NCBI GenBank assembly: GCA_903828455.1
Contig: CAIKMJ010000002.1
Coordinates: forward strand, 62,001 to 126,000
Direction: 5' to 3'
Length of the DNA stretch: 64,000 nt
Origin: an uncultured Acidobacteriia bacterium
GTDB taxonomy: Bacteria; Acidobacteriota; Terriglobia; Bryobacterales; Bryobacteraceae
Shown here: in pieces, positions 20,755 through 28,616 of the stretch
Layout of the letters: each line of letters opens with the position of its first letter
Numbering within the stretch: position 1 is the first letter of the stretch
Position numbers and translations under genes: made by a program
The notes under the pieces: model-generated
The model's input: the letters and a program-made list of their open reading frames with translations, nothing else
The model's database searches: none
What the model was told of the DNA's origin: nothing

Positions 20755-20824
20755 GACGCGGAGCGCACAGCGGGATCGGCCCGGCATTGCGCCCCGCGGT
20801 CAGGAGCCCTGAATTCAGCGGAGT

Positions 20825-21169
20825 TTACGCGAAGCTTCGTACTGCGTGCGCTTCGTCATCGTGCACGTCGAACACGGTGTAAAGCTTGGTGATCTGCAGC
20901 AGGTCATGGACGCGCTTGGTCAGGCCCAGCAGCTTCAGCGTCCCGCCGGCATTGGAAACCGTCGTAAACGCCGACACCAGTTCGCCGATGCCGGAACTGT
21001 CGATATAGGAAACCTCGCTCAGGTTCAGCAGAATCTTCCGCGTCCCCTTCGCCACCATGTCGCGGACTACGTCGCGCAGAGCGCTCGCGCCTTCACCAAG
21101 CGTGATCCGGCCGGATGCATCGATCACCGTTACGTCACCCGTTTGCCGGGTATTCAGCTTTACACTCAT
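20825..21169 (-). CDS. STAS-domain anti-sigma factor antagonist (SpoIIAA/RsbV-like)
   Basis: 114 residues, a single STAS domain. The conserved phosphorylation loop YIDSSGIGELV has Ser58/Ser59 at the position phosphorylated by RsbW-type kinases. Such proteins release a sigma factor (or another client) when unphosphorylated. The putative kinase partner lies immediately upstream in transcription order (21225-21698), 55 bp away. No sigma-factor gene is adjacent, so the target of the switch lies elsewhere. Confidence 0.85.
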   Translation of the reverse strand: MSVKLNTRQTGDVTVIDASGRITLGEGASALRDVVRDMVAKGTRKILLNLSEVSYIDSSGIGELVSAFTTVSNAGGTLKLLGLTKRVHDLLQITKLYTVFDVHDDEAHAVRSFA

Positions 21170-21224
21170 GAAATTTCAGATCTCCTCGTCGCCTGTCTTA
21201 TGCTGCACTCAGCTCTGCACTGCT

Positions 21225-21698
21225 TCAGCCGTCCTGTTTCTCTCCGGCGCCCTGAGCCCCGACGCTCTTGACCAGCGTCACTTCGGTCCCGTTGGGAGAA
21301 AGCCGGCGGATCTTCACGTCATCCATGAACGCGCCCATCAAAAACAGCCCCCGGCCCGAATGCCGCAGCAAATTTTTGTCCTGCAGAGGATCGGGCACTT
21401 CCTGAACCTCGAAGCCTTCGCCCTGGTCGCTGATCCGGATCGTCAGCCGCGCGCCGCTGTCCAGCGTTTCCACCGCAACGCTCACCCGCACCAGTTTGCG
21501 GCGATTGTAGCGGTTCCCGTGAACCACTGCGTTCACCATGCATTCCCGCACGGACATGCCGATCCTGTGCTGCGCGTCTTCGTCAAATCCCGCCTGCGCT
21601 GCAGCCTTCAGGATTTCCGTTTCGGCCGTATCCACACTTTCCAGCGTGGACGGATAGGCCTCGTCGAGGACCGTGCTCTCGCCCGCGTTCAGCGCCAT
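21225..21698 (-). CDS. RsbW-type HATPase, anti-sigma regulatory Ser/Thr kinase
   Basis: 157 residues from an ATG at 21698. In-frame starts at 21734 and 21845 also exist; the last would overlap the divergent DUF3467 gene. No start has a strong ribosome-binding site. The GHKL ATPase motifs are present: N box MSVRECMVNAVVHGN, G1 box ISDQGEGF, and G2 HSGRGLFLMGAFMDDV. It is predicted to bind and phosphorylate the STAS partner at 20825-21169, with which it probably forms an operon. Confidence 0.82.
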   Translation of the reverse strand: MALNAGESTVLDEAYPSTLESVDTAETEILKAAAQAGFDEDAQHRIGMSVRECMVNAVVHGNRYNRRKLVRVSVAVETLDSGARLTIRISDQGEGFEVQEVPDPLQDKNLLRHSGRGLFLMGAFMDDVKIRRLSPNGTEVTLVKSVGAQGAGEKQDG

Positions 21699-21838
21699 AA
21701 AGTAGCCAGGAACATCAACTCGAAAAGCTACCATACAACTACCCGCTGACGAAAGTGCCGCGCCTCGGGGCCACGCTCCCCGGCGAGCGGCAGACACCTC
21801 CGCGTTCCCGGATCCGCTGGTTGTTACCATAGAGGCCG

Positions 21839-22129
21839 ATGACACCGTCCCAGCCCCGCATCGTGCTCGAGAAGTCCCCCGACTATCGCGAGAGCTACGC
21901 CAACAGCGTGCAAATCCGCGTCAACCTTTGGGACTTTTTCCTTATGTTCGGCACGCTGAACCAGACCTCCGCGGAAAACGTGCAGATCCAGAATTTCCAG
22001 GGCGTCTATGTCAGCCCGCAGCAGGCCAAGGCGCTGCTGAACGTGCTCCAGCAGAACGTCAGCCAGTACGAATCGGCTTTCGGCGAAATTCGCCTCGAAC
22101 CACGCGCCGGCGCCAACTTCGTGCAATGA
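21839..22129 (+). CDS. DUF3467 family protein
   Basis: 96 residues. The family core is readable: YANSVQIRVNLWDFFLMFG, then VYVSPQQAKALLNVLQQNV and the final GEIRLEP. DUF3467 proteins are small, widespread and of unknown function; many contain this SPQxAK..L block. It starts divergently from the anti-sigma kinase and ends 10 bp before the GT-C gene, suggesting co-expression with the latter. Confidence 0.8.
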   Translation: MTPSQPRIVLEKSPDYRESYANSVQIRVNLWDFFLMFGTLNQTSAENVQIQNFQGVYVSPQQAKALLNVLQQNVSQYESAFGEIRLEPRAGANFVQ

Positions 22130-22139
22130 AACTTGCGGC

Positions 22140-23723
22140 GTGGCTCCGCCGGGGAGCGTTTGGAATCCGGCTTCTTCCGCAACCAATCCCGGCCAGTTGC
22201 CGGGCCAGGTGACGCCCGCCCGGCGGTTGCGCGTCCGCCCCGCCTCCTACGCCCTTGTCTTCGCCGTCATTGCCGGATTTCTCATCCTCGCCCACGGCCC
22301 CCTGCTCTGGCTGCCCTTTTTCTGGGATGAAGCCGGCCAGTTCGTTCCGGCGGCGCTCGATCTTTTCCACGCCGGCTCGTGGATCCCCACCTCGGCGATT
22401 CCCAACGTCCATCCGCCCGGCGTGATGGCGTGGCTCGCCGCGTTCTGGTCGGTATTCGGCTATTCCATCGCCGCCACCCGCGTCGCCATGCTGCTCATCG
22501 CGGCGCTGGGCGCACTGTTCACATTCCTGCTCTCCATCGAACTCTCCCGCGGCTCAACCGGCGCGCCCGCGTTTTCCGCCCTCACGTTCCTCTGTATCTC
22601 TCCGCTCTTCTTCGCCCAGGCCATGATGGCGCAGCTCGATATGCCCGCCATGTGCTTCACCGCGCTCGCCCTGCTGCTCTTCCTGCAGAACCGCTTCCGC
22701 GACGCCGCTTTTGCCTGTATAGCGCTCGTGCTGCTGAAAGAGACCGGTGCCGTCGTGCCGCTGGTCTTCGGCGGCTGGCTCGCGATCGAGCGACGCAGGG
22801 ACCCGCGCGCCGAACTCCTGCCCGCTCTCTGGTTCCTGCTGCCTTTCGCCGCACTGGCCGTATGGCTGGCGGCCCTGCGCCACGGCACTGGCTCCTGGTT
22901 CGGCAACACCGGTTTTGCCGATTACAACCTCCGCTACACCCTCGATCCCGCGCGCCTCGTCTTCGCCCTCTTCCGCCGCCTGTACTACGTCTTCATCTCC
23001 ACCGGACACATCATCGGCACCGCCGTTATTGTCTTCGCCTTCCGCCGCCTGCCACTGCTTCGCGCGCGCGCCTGGCGCATCGCCGCCACGCTCGCCGCCG
23101 CCCATATCCTCGTCGTCAGCATCCTCGGCGGAGCGGTTCTGGAACGCTACCTGCTTCCGGTCCTGCCCCTGCTTTACAGCGCCTTCGCCGTTTCGCTGCG
23201 GGCCCTGCTGCCGCGGCCGCGCAAGATCGCCCTCACCGCCCTCGTGCTCGCGCTGCTGGCCGCGAACGTGCTGAACCCGCCCTACCCATACCCCTGGGAA
23301 AACAACCTGAGCTTCGTCGCGTTTCTGCAACTGGAGCAGAGCGGCGCCACCGCCGTCGATCTGCACACCGGCAAAGTCGCAACGGCTTTTCCGCTGACCC
23401 AGGCACTGCGCCGGCCCGATCTCGGCTTCGTCGAAAACCCGCACCCCGTCATCGAAATGGCCGGCTTCACCAGGTCCGACGTCGAAAAGCTCCAATTTGA
23501 GGACCCCGAAATGGTCCTCGTATTCACGCGCATCTGGGATCCGTGGCACCTGCTCGACGTGCCCGCCGTCGCCGCCTTCCTCCACCGGCTCAACGGCTAC
23601 GAACCGCAGCTCGACGCCGAACGCATCGCCCAAATGCTCAACATGCGCGTAGCCTTCCGCTGGCGCAGCCGCGGACTCACCATGCAACTGCTCGAACGTG
23701 CGCCCGTTCTGCCATCGAACTAG
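22140..23723 (+). CDS. GT-C type membrane glycosyltransferase (GT39-like)
   Basis: 527 residues if the GTG at 22140 is used. An in-frame GTG at 22209 would remove a low-complexity N-terminus and start closer to TM1, and may be the true start. Hydrophobic helices dominate up to about residue 400. The acidic motif after TM1 is LPFFWDEAGQF, the expected catalytic loop for polyprenyl-phosphate-sugar dependent transfer, and LDMPAMCF lies in a later loop. The acceptor is unknown. The protein has the same architecture as the GT-C gene at 2577-4055 but the two show no obvious close identity. Confidence 0.7.
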   Translation: MAPPGSVWNPASSATNPGQLPGQVTPARRLRVRPASYALVFAVIAGFLILAHGPLLWLPFFWDEAGQFVPAALDLFHAGSWIPTSAIPNVHPPGVMAWLAAFWSVFGYSIAATRVAMLLIAALGALFTFLLSIELSRGSTGAPAFSALTFLCISPLFFAQAMMAQLDMPAMCFTALALLLFLQNRFRDAAFACIALVLLKETGAVVPLVFGGWLAIERRRDPRAELLPALWFLLPFAALAVWLAALRHGTGSWFGNTGFADYNLRYTLDPARLVFALFRRLYYVFISTGHIIGTAVIVFAFRRLPLLRARAWRIAATLAAAHILVVSILGGAVLERYLLPVLPLLYSAFAVSLRALLPRPRKIALTALVLALLAANVLNPPYPYPWENNLSFVAFLQLEQSGATAVDLHTGKVATAFPLTQALRRPDLGFVENPHPVIEMAGFTRSDVEKLQFEDPEMVLVFTRIWDPWHLLDVPAVAAFLHRLNGYEPQLDAERIAQMLNMRVAFRWRSRGLTMQLLERAPVLPSN

Positions 23724-23770
23724 AGGCGTCTGCGCCGGGTACACCCCGCCGGGACTACGCTACAGAACAG

Positions 23771-23990
23771 ATGCTGATTTCGCCCGCCACCGCTGCCGAC
23801 ATCCCGGCGCTCGCGCGGCTGCTTTCCGAGCTGTTTTCGCAGGAAGCCGAATTCGCCCCCGATCCCGCGGCCCAGCACCGGGGGCCTTGCCCGCATCCTG
23901 GCCAACCCTGACATCGGCACGATCCTGACAGCTAAGAGCGAAGCCGCGCAGCCGGATTCCGCGCTTCGCCCATGCTCCCACTGCGCCTGA
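23771..23990 (+). pseudogene. Frameshifted and truncated GNAT acetyltransferase remnant
   Basis: From the ATG at 23771 the frame reads MLISPATAADIPALARLLSE and then LFSQEAEFAPDPAAQHRG, a standard GNAT N-terminus. At the G run 23880-23884 the frame is lost. Skipping one G restores GLARILANPDIGTILTAKSE, which continues the GNAT pattern. The similarity then ends and a TGA follows at 23988-23990, so the acetyl-CoA binding half is gone. This is best read as a decaying gene; a sequencing error cannot explain the missing C-terminus. The remaining bases up to 24026 show nothing recognisable. Confidence 0.65.
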
Positions 23991-24026
23991 TGCTCGGCTG
24001 ACGGCTTCACCGCCAGTGGCAGGCGA

Positions 24027-24332
24027 TCAGTTTTCCGGGTTCGGAAAACCGGGAATCGGCAACGGATCCGGCTCCGGCGCCGGGTCCGGATCGGGCATCG
24101 GATGCGGGTGGGGCCCGGGCTCGCGCGGGCCCGTCACCAGATCCACTTCCACGGCTTCGTCTGCTGCCCCGCCGCGGTCGACTGGCTCGGATTCATCCCG
24201 TCGCATCTCGCAGTCGCAGCAGTCGCTGCAGCGCCGGCACTTTTCGCAGAGATGGTTGCCGCACGTGTCCTTGGTGCAGGCGACGCAGATTCGCGTGGAT
24301 TCTTCTTCGCAGATGGTGCACGTAAAAGACAT
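24027..24332 (-). CDS. Small cysteine-rich protein with proline-dipeptide tail
   Basis: 101 residues from the ATG at 24332, preceded by AGGA; an in-frame extension to 24437 would overlap the next gene. Residues 5-41 hold eleven cysteines and one histidine (CxxC at 5/8, CxxC at 16/19, C24, HxC at 27/29, then C32, C35, C38, C39, C41), a pattern expected to bind two or more zinc ions, reminiscent of B-box or treble-clef knuckles. The middle is acidic, and the last 30 residues are built of XP dipeptides (HP, MP, DP, AP, EP, IP) ending NPEN. No signal peptide is seen. Its function is unknown. It lies 20 bp after the gene at 24353-24949 and is probably cotranscribed. Confidence 0.6.
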   Translation of the reverse strand: MSFTCTICEEESTRICVACTKDTCGNHLCEKCRRCSDCCDCEMRRDESEPVDRGGAADEAVEVDLVTGPREPGPHPHPMPDPDPAPEPDPLPIPGFPNPEN

Positions 24333-24352
24333 AGTGTGAGTCCTGGCTCCCG

Positions 24353-24949
24353 TTAATTTTGCGCCGGCCGGGCGGCGGAAGGCCGCGCCGATGTGGAAGG
24401 CGGGCACGAAGTCTGGCGCGCCAGGTTCGCCCGGCACCGCTGCGCTTCGCCGTCCACCACCTTGAATTGCGCATCCCTGTCGGCGATCAGTTCGAGCAAA
24501 TATTGCTGCAGACGCGCAACATCGGCCTGGTCTTCAGCGGCCACCGCTTCAATCAGATCGGCCAGCGCCGGGTTCTGATACTTTCGCAGCCCCCCCATGA
24601 GCGAGCCCAGCAACTGGTGCTCAGCCTGAACGCGGAACAGCGCCTTGATGGTTTCGGTTACCTGGGTCCCCGGATGTTCGGTCAGGTACGCCATGTCATC
24701 CTGAATGCCGCGCAGCTCGGCCAGCGACCGGGCATGCTGCGTGACGTAGGTATCGGGCGCGCCTTTGGCTACCCACTCGGCGGGACGAAGCTGTCCCAGC
24801 ATTGGCTGCAGCCGTTCCGCATGCTTCGCAATGCCGGCAAAAATTGCCGCGATCTGCTGCTCGTTAAACGACGCCGTACCAGCCATCTGCTGGGCAACTG
24901 CCGGCGTCAAAATTCCGCAGACGAGCAGAACTGGAATGAATCGTCGCAC
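24353..24949 (-). CDS. Secreted helical protein of unknown function
   Basis: 198 residues beginning with a signal peptide (MRRFIPVLLVCGILTPAVAQ, cleavage after AVAQ). The mature part is mostly helical, with HAERLQPMLGQLRPAEWVAKG and AEDQADVARLQQYLLELIADRD as examples, and no catalytic motif is visible. The C-terminal 25 residues are rich in Ser/Ala/Pro and include a Cys pair region. I do not recognise a characterised family. It probably forms a two-gene unit with the cysteine-rich protein downstream. Confidence 0.6.
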   Translation of the reverse strand: MRRFIPVLLVCGILTPAVAQQMAGTASFNEQQIAAIFAGIAKHAERLQPMLGQLRPAEWVAKGAPDTYVTQHARSLAELRGIQDDMAYLTEHPGTQVTETIKALFRVQAEHQLLGSLMGGLRKYQNPALADLIEAVAAEDQADVARLQQYLLELIADRDAQFKVVDGEAQRCRANLARQTSCPPSTSARPSAARPAQN

Positions 24950-25043
24950 GCAATATCAGACTCGCACCATAGCGGCGCAAGCGCAAGGTTGATTCATTGC
25001 CTGACGATGCAGCCGGGGCCGAACGCGGAACGCCGCGCCTGGA

Positions 25044-25856
25044 TTACGGCGCCGGCGGAGGCGGAGGCGCACCCGTCGAGGAAGATGACGGTGGCGGCGG
25101 TGGGGGCGGCGGTGGAGGCGCCGGAGCGTTATTCTTATCCGCCGGACCGCTCACACCCGTCGTCGGCGCGCCGCCAGTGCGAGCCACCGTGGAAGCCCCG
25201 CGCGACGCATTGAGCGCAGCCTGGTAGAAAGCGTCGGACGCCGCCCGTACCGCGCGCTGCAAAAGCGAGCCCTTGTCGATGCCCGCCTGCGCCAGCGGCT
25301 GATTCCTGTACACCCGAACGAATTCGCCCGCAGTGAGAATGCGCGACTCGGAAGCGCGCAGCAGATGCCGCACCTCCACCGAGCCTTCTTCGTCCAACAC
25401 CATCGTGGTGGCGTCTTCGTCTTCCACTGCCACGTCGAAGATGGTGCCCCGCACCGAAATCACGGCGCTGGGCGTACGGACTTTGTTGTGATTCGGCAGC
25501 CCGCCGGCGTGCTCAATCTGCACCCGCACCTTGCCGAGCCAGACTTCGAGAAGATCGCGCCAGTCACCGCGGTTGGCCCTGAACACGACTTTCGATTTCG
25601 GGAAGACTTCAAAGGTGCTGCCGTCCGCAACCTGGAACACTCCGTAGCCGTCCACCCCGGTAACCACAACCTGCTCGGGTTGCACCAGGTCGCCGGTATT
25701 GAGCGCCCAGGTGGCATTGTCGCGAAGGATAGAAATCTGGCCGGTCCAGGAAAGGAGCTTCGCAGCGCCGTTCAGCGACGGATCAGGTGTCAGCGTTTGC
25801 GCAGGAAGGCTGCCGCTCAGTCCCGAAATGAGAGCGAGCGCCAGGATGAGACGCAT
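25044..25856 (-). CDS. Secreted FecR-domain protein with polyproline C-terminus
   Basis: 270 residues from the ATG at 25856. The frame stays open to 26240, but the extra part is merely the complement of the neighbouring repeat. A signal peptide (MRLILALALISGLSGSLPAQ) precedes a FecR-type domain: LLSWTGQISILRDN, then GDLVQPEQVVVTG, and VRTPSAVISVRGTIFDVAVED. The domain is used in iron-regulated sensors and, in many bacteria, as a stand-alone envelope domain. The C-terminus contains a run of 10 or more prolines, four serines and another proline run, which suggests a wall- or membrane-spanning linker or a flexible tail. There is no FecI sigma factor nearby. It is divergent from the gene at 26009. 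Confidence 0.72.
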   Translation of the reverse strand: MRLILALALISGLSGSLPAQTLTPDPSLNGAAKLLSWTGQISILRDNATWALNTGDLVQPEQVVVTGVDGYGVFQVADGSTFEVFPKSKVVFRANRGDWRDLLEVWLGKVRVQIEHAGGLPNHNKVRTPSAVISVRGTIFDVAVEDEDATTMVLDEEGSVEVRHLLRASESRILTAGEFVRVYRNQPLAQAGIDKGSLLQRAVRAASDAFYQAALNASRGASTVARTGGAPTTGVSGPADKNNAPAPPPPPPPPPPSSSSTGAPPPPPAP

Positions 25857-26008
25857 AGCTGGACGAGTTTGTACCACTAAGAACCTTACAATACCACGTA
25901 AATTGCATGAGAAGTTCCGGGTCCTGCCGCTTCCGCCACTCAAACTGTGCAGAATCAGCAGGATGGCGAAAATTGGCCGCGTTCGTGCGGTAGAATTGAG
26001 ACACGTCG

Positions 26009-28048
26009 ATGTGTCGCGCATACACATTCCGGGCGAAAAGGGCGTTGCGGGCAGCACTGCCAGCGGCGTTCGCGGCGGCAGCTTTGTACGCGCCGGTCGC
26101 ACCTGCGCAGACCCCTGCAATCGATCAGCCATCGCAGGGACAGGCAACGCAGGGACAGGCAACGCAGGGCCAGGCATCGCAGGGCCAGGCATCACAGGGA
26201 CAGGCAACGCAGGGCCAGCCATCGCAAAAAGTATCGGCATGGCATCGCATCGGAACGACCACGATAGCGGAAGGCTTGGCCGGTCCGGCGTCCGGCGCCG
26301 TCACGGATGTCTGGTATCGTGGCGCGGCGACTCTGGCGCGTACATCGTCGGGACGCGTTTTTGAAACCGCAGACCGCGAAGGCGGCAACGCCATCCACTG
26401 GCGCCTGAACACTTCCGGGATTCCTTCGGCTTCCCGGATCCCACTGGGAAGCGAACCAGCGGCACAGGCAACGGCGCTGCCCGAATCCGGAGCGCGCGTG
26501 GTTGGCTCCGGCAGACGCCTGTACGCGGCCGGGCGGAATTTCCTTTATCGCTCGGAGGACGGCGGCGCGAGTTGGCTGAATCTGACGGCGGTCAACGCCG
26601 CGGGCTACGCGAATTCATCGATCCTCGGCGGCGCCCTGGAGTCGGTTGCCGTGGCACCGGATAACCCGGACGAAGTAACGGCGGCGACGAGCGCCGGGGT
26701 CTGGCGATCGCTCGACGGCGGCCTCTCCTGGCGGAGCCTGAACGGGGAACTACCGAACCTCCCGGTGCGGAAACTCATCGACCGGAGAACGCTGCTGCTC
26801 GAAACCGGCATCTCCGCGCAGTTGGCTGGCGGCAACTGGGTCGCTGCGGATGCCGAGGACGGCGAAACCGCCTTACGCAAGAAATTCAGCGAGTCGGTTC
26901 GCAGTGAGGTGGCTGCCGCGGTACAAACCAGCGCGCTCGCCTACGCCGGGACCGCCGACGGCCGGCTGCTCGCGTCTCGGGATGGTGGCGCCACCTGGGC
27001 GGCGGCCCAGAACTCGGGTGGCCCGATTTCGCGAATCTGGGTGGACGCGGCGCGCCCGGAAACGGCCCTGGCCGCCAGCGGAGCAACGCTGTGGCGCACT
27101 GTCAATGGCGGCCTGTTCTGGGATGCGGTGACCGCTGTTCCCGGCGGAACGCAGATCCACGGAGTCACGGCGGACGCTGCGGCCGGTGTCGTCTATGTCG
27201 CTACCGAGCGGGGTATTTACGCCGGAGACATTTCACTGCGGGATGCAGGCCGGGCCACCACGGAGTGGCAGACCGTGTCGCGCGATCTTCCCGCCGCCGC
27301 CGCATGGGACGTCCTGCTGAACCCGGATGGCACACTGACTGCGGCGCTTGACGGCTATGGCGTATATGAAACCGCCGCGCCCCACCAGCCACGCTCCGTA
27401 CGGGTTGTCAGCGGAGCGGATTTGACCGACCGGCCCGCAGCCCCGGGTTCTTTGATCAGCGTCCTCGGCGCGAAGATCGAACGCGTGCAGGGCGCCGGCA
27501 CTTCGTATCCCGTGCTGGCCGCGGCGGACCAAAGTTCGCAGGTGCAGGTTCCGTTCACCTCGGTCGCCGGGACGTATCAATTGGTGCTCGAAGGCTCGTC
27601 GCGGGACGGCGGCGCCAGGTGGACCGTACCGCTCACCGTGAAAGATTCCGCCCCGGCCATTTTTGTCGATGCCGAAGGTGCACCGCTCCTGCTGGACGCC
27701 GCCAGCGGTCTCGTCATGGACCCCGGCGTGGCGATTCGGGCATCGAATACCGTGCAACTGCTCGCCACCGGACTGGGTCGGGTGACGCCGGACTGGCCCG
27801 CCGGCATTCCGGCACCTCTCGATTCGCCACCCCGCGTGGCGGGATCCGTCCAGGCTTATCTGGACGGTATCCCTGTGGAAGTTACCAGCGCCACGCTCGC
27901 CCCCGGATACACCGGCTACTACATCGTGGGCCTGCGAATCCCTGCTATCGTCAACCGCGGCGCCAGTGAACTTCGTATCGTGATGAACGGCGAGCAGAGC
28001 AACCGCGTGAAGGTTTACCTCGAACCGGAACTCGCTCCGTTGCAGTAG
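26009..28048 (+). CDS. Secreted beta-propeller-like protein with TIGR03437-type C-terminal domain
   Basis: 679 residues. The N-terminus is a signal-like basic/Ala-rich segment ending APAQ (about residue 34). Residues 43-72 are a pentapeptide repeat (QGQAT/QGQAS/QGQPS). The middle, about 85-460, contains BNR/sortilin-type repeats of the form SEDGGASW, SLDGGLSW, SRDGGATW and GGLFWDAV, consistent with a beta-propeller. The last 215 residues, from VVSGADLTDRPAAPGSLISV to VKVYLEPE, match the C-terminal domain annotated TIGR03437, which is abundant in Solibacter. The function is unknown; export and ligand binding at the surface are likely. It is divergent from the FecR-domain gene across 152 bp. 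Confidence 0.75.
   Translation: MCRAYTFRAKRALRAALPAAFAAAALYAPVAPAQTPAIDQPSQGQATQGQATQGQASQGQASQGQATQGQPSQKVSAWHRIGTTTIAEGLAGPASGAVTDVWYRGAATLARTSSGRVFETADREGGNAIHWRLNTSGIPSASRIPLGSEPAAQATALPESGARVVGSGRRLYAAGRNFLYRSEDGGASWLNLTAVNAAGYANSSILGGALESVAVAPDNPDEVTAATSAGVWRSLDGGLSWRSLNGELPNLPVRKLIDRRTLLLETGISAQLAGGNWVAADAEDGETALRKKFSESVRSEVAAAVQTSALAYAGTADGRLLASRDGGATWAAAQNSGGPISRIWVDAARPETALAASGATLWRTVNGGLFWDAVTAVPGGTQIHGVTADAAAGVVYVATERGIYAGDISLRDAGRATTEWQTVSRDLPAAAAWDVLLNPDGTLTAALDGYGVYETAAPHQPRSVRVVSGADLTDRPAAPGSLISVLGAKIERVQGAGTSYPVLAAADQSSQVQVPFTSVAGTYQLVLEGSSRDGGARWTVPLTVKDSAPAIFVDAEGAPLLLDAASGLVMDPGVAIRASNTVQLLATGLGRVTPDWPAGIPAPLDSPPRVAGSVQAYLDGIPVEVTSATLAPGYTGYYIVGLRIPAIVNRGASELRIVMNGEQSNRVKVYLEPELAPLQ
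26135..26224 (+). repeat. Six 15-bp in-frame tandem repeats (QGQA[TS])
   Basis: Six near-identical 15-bp units, consensus CAGGGMCAGGCAWCG, run without gaps from 26135 to 26224. Each encodes Gln-Gly-Gln-Ala/Pro-Thr/Ser. The variation between units is mostly silent or Thr/Ser, so the peptide repeat appears under selection or was recently amplified. The array lies directly after the predicted signal peptide, where it would form a flexible spacer. Confidence 0.9.
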
Positions 28049-28108
28049 CATTTCCCGCGTCAGCTCCGGCCCGGGTGTTGCATTTTAGCCCCCCGAAAGC
28101 TCCGCCCG

Positions 28109-28142
28109 AAAAACAAAACGGGCCCCGAACTTCGGGACCCGC
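28109..28142 (-). terminator. Rho-independent terminator of the cold-shock gene
   Basis: Read on the minus strand, the hairpin CGGGTCCCGAAGTTCGGGGCCCG (given on the plus strand at 28119-28141, one mismatch) is followed by TTTTGTTTTT (28118-28109). It lies 28 bp beyond the stop of the cold-shock gene at 28170 and also separates it from the convergent gene ending at 28048. Confidence 0.8.
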
Positions 28143-28169
28143 TCCTGTTTGAAATCGGATTGTGTGATT

Positions 28170-28373
28170 TTAGGCGCGCGTTACGTTCTCCGCCTGCAGG
28201 CCCTTCGGACCTTGCTTTACCTCAAATTCCACCTGCGCTCCTTCATCGAGCGAACGGTAACCATCCGACTGGATGGCCGAAAAATGGACGAACACGTCGT
28301 CTCCCGTAGACCGCTGAATGAAGCCGAAGCCCTTGGCGGCATTGAACCACTTTACTGTGCCTTTTTCTTTCAC
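28170..28373 (-). CDS. Cold-shock domain protein (CspA family)
   Basis: 67 residues, one CSD. RNP1 is KGFGFI and RNP2 is [13 protein letters not shown] opens the domain. It binds single-stranded nucleic acid and acts as an RNA chaperone. It starts with GTG at 28373, supported by AGGAGAAGG a few bases upstream. The leader is long (see the next entry). Family members are often post-transcriptionally regulated by such leaders at low temperature. Confidence 0.93.
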   Translation of the reverse strand: MKEKGTVKWFNAAKGFGFIQRSTGDDVFVHFSAIQSDGYRSLDEGAQVEFEVKQGPKGLQAENVTRA

Positions 28374-28537
28374 AACCTTCTCCTGAAAGCGCCGGAACGG
28401 AGCATCGCCTTCTTCAAAAGCCTACTTCAAAAAAAGAAAGGCCACGCCTTAGCGCAGCCCCCAACGATACTCATTCCTATCCGGACACCATTTTCAACTG
28501 CGAACCCAATATGGCACAGCGTAAGATGTGATAGCAA
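28374..28537 (-). promoter_or_regulatory. Promoter and long 5' leader of the cold-shock gene
   Basis: On the minus strand TTGCTA (28537-28532) and CATATT (28513-28508) are separated by 18 bp and could be -35/-10 boxes. This would give a leader of about 125 nt before the GTG, with a CTTTCTTTTTTTG pyrimidine stretch near 28430-28440. Long leaders are characteristic of cspA-type genes. The promoter boxes are read by eye and are not confirmed. No other gene occupies 28374-28616. Confidence 0.35.
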
Positions 28538-28616
28538 CCGGGGTCCCGGAGCGCCCGCGTCGAAACCGGGGCCTTCCGGCGGCAGCGCCGGACCTGCCAC
28601 GGCCGAGGTCATCCAT

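Noticed and set aside
26135-26224. CRISPR array
   Set aside because: Units are contiguous 15-bp in-frame repeats without spacers; no cas genes nearby.
28149-28616. N-terminal extension of thiL through the cold-shock gene
   Set aside because: The long open frame covers the antisense of the cold-shock gene; thiL homology begins at 28617, where a TTG has a good ribosome-binding site.
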